Assembly (NCBI RefSeq): GCF_007671675.1
Contig: NZ_VCGW01000001.1
Location: forward strand, 806,001 to 870,000
Length of the DNA stretch: 64,000 nucleotides
Origin: Marinobacter maritimus
Lineage (GTDB): Bacteria; Pseudomonadota; Gammaproteobacteria; Pseudomonadales; Oleiphilaceae
Direction of reading: 5' to 3'
Part shown: positions 63,133 through 64,000 of the stretch, piece after piece
How positions within the stretch are numbered: position 1 is the stretch's first letter
Layout: the number at the start of each line of letters is the position of its first letter
Translations under genes and position numbers: made by a program
Notes under the pieces: model-generated
Databases searched by the model: none
What the model saw: the letters and a program-made list of their open reading frames with translations, nothing else
What the model was told of the DNA's origin: nothing

Positions 63133-64000
63133 ATGTCCAATAAGCTCTCCCCGGGCGCGCGTTTCCGCAAAGCCCTGAACGACAACAAACCCCTGCAGAT
63201 TGTAGGCACCATCAACGCTTATGCTGCGATGATGGCGGAAAAAATCGGGCATCAGGCCATCTACCTTTCTGGCGGCGGCGTGGCGAACGCCTCATATGGC
63301 TTGCCTGATCTGGGCATGACCAGCCTGAACGATGTAGTCGAAGACGTGCGCCGTATCACCGCAGCAACCGACCTGCCGTTGCTCGTGGATATCGACACCG
63401 GTTGGGGTGGTGCCTTCAATATTGCCCGTACTATTCAGCAGATGGAACGTGCAGGCGCCGCCGCTGTTCACATTGAAGATCAGGTAGCCCAGAAGCGCTG
63501 CGGACACCGTCCGAACAAGGAGATTGTTTCCAAAGAGGAAATGGTCGACCGCATTAAAGCGGCTGCAGACGCCCGGGTAGATAAAGACTTCTTTATTATG
63601 GCCCGCACCGATGCCTTCCAGAAAGAAGGCCTCGAGGCAGCCATTGATCGTGCCAAAGCCTGCATCGAAGCCGGTGCCGATGGCATTTTTGCTGAAGCGG
63701 TCACCGAACTGGAACACTACAAGGCATTCTCTGAGGCCTTGGGTGACGTGCCTCTGCTGGCCAACATCACCGAGTTTGGTGCTACGCCGCTATACAACCG
63801 CAAAGAGCTTGGCGAGTCCGGCGCAGCCATGGTGCTGTATCCGTTAAGCGCCTTCCGCGCCATGAATAAAGCCGCGGTAACGGTTTACCAAAGCATTCTT
63901 GAGAAGGGTGATCAGAAAGACGTGGTTGATTTGATGCAAACCCGTATGGAGCTCTACGATTACCTGAATTATCACGATTTCGAGCAGAAGCTGGACCAAC
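63133..64000 (+). CDS. prpB: 2-methylisocitrate lyase PrpB (runs off the window)
   Basis: Cleaves 2-methylisocitrate into pyruvate and succinate in the methylcitrate cycle of propionate use. The reading frame stays open to position 64000, giving the first 289 residues of a family of about 290-300. The signature [11 protein letters not shown], which is KKCGH-like with the catalytic Cys, follows [18 protein letters not shown] and [14 protein letters not shown] bind substrate. The other prp genes are expected downstream. Confidence 0.93.
   Translation, partial: MSNKLSPGARFRKALNDNKPLQIVGTINAYAAMMAEKIGHQAIYLSGGGVANASYGLPDLGMTSLNDVVEDVRRITAATDLPLLVDIDTGWGGAFNIARTIQQMERAGAAAVHIEDQVAQKRCGHRPNKEIVSKEEMVDRIKAAADARVDKDFFIMARTDAFQKEGLEAAIDRAKACIEAGADGIFAEAVTELEHYKAFSEALGDVPLLANITEFGATPLYNRKELGESGAAMVLYPLSAFRAMNKAAVTVYQSILEKGDQKDVVDLMQTRMELYDYLNYHDFEQKLDQ

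Overview
The window reads as chromosome of a marine gammaproteobacterium close to Marinobacter. The basis is general protein resemblance, a moderate GC content, an aspS-ruvCAB-ybgC-tol-pal-cpoB-tRNA-Lys backbone of the Pseudomonas type, and accessory functions common in that group (osmoregulated periplasmic glucans, FabR, methylcitrate cycle). No 16S rRNA gene is present, so the genus is inference.

Layout. 1-4181: tadA, sugar-nucleotide genes (galE, ugd), a HIT protein and fabR. 4272-14021: aspS, ruvC-ruvA-ruvB, ybgC and the complete tolQRAB-pal-cpoB cell-envelope operon. 14108-14331: two identical tRNA-Lys genes and a terminator. 14633-30468: one 18-gene bacterial microcompartment operon, eutS-P-Q-T-D-M-M2-N-E-J-G-H-A-B-C-L followed by pduS-like and pduT-like genes. 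30537-39762: housekeeping genes (nadA, bepA, a tusA-like gene, an AI-2E/PerM transporter, bcp, dapA, bamC, purC, a small barrel, a UDP-glucuronate epimerase). 39810-47738: assorted envelope, redox and secreted proteins, with tRNA-Val. 47725-53700: an uncharacterised cluster with a CDP-alcohol phosphatidyltransferase, a zinc-type dehydrogenase, a degenerate 6-pyruvoyl-tetrahydropterin synthase homologue, a glycosyltransferase fused to a methyltransferase, a flippase-like membrane protein and a RibD-type reductase. 53817-62298: an XRE regulator, galU, an FhaC-like barrel and the opgG-orf-opgH-opgD glucan operon. 62332-64000: a GntR regulator with repeated operator palindromes and the start of prpB, which runs off the window.

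How the genes work together. The microcompartment operon encodes uptake (EutH), ammonia-lyase (EutBC) with its reactivase (EutA), adenosylcobalamin supply (EutT, possibly PduS), acetaldehyde use (EutE, EutG, EutD, EutQ), shell proteins (EutS, EutM, EutM2, EutN, EutL, PduT) and assembly or accessory factors (EutP, EutJ). The order is that of the Salmonella eut operon, but the terminal eutK-eutR pair is replaced by a pduS-pduT electron-transfer pair. There is also a second EutM whose predicted pore residue is His instead of Ser, and no regulator gene. This hybrid compartment and the pterin-like/glycosyltransferase cluster are the two most interesting parts of the window.
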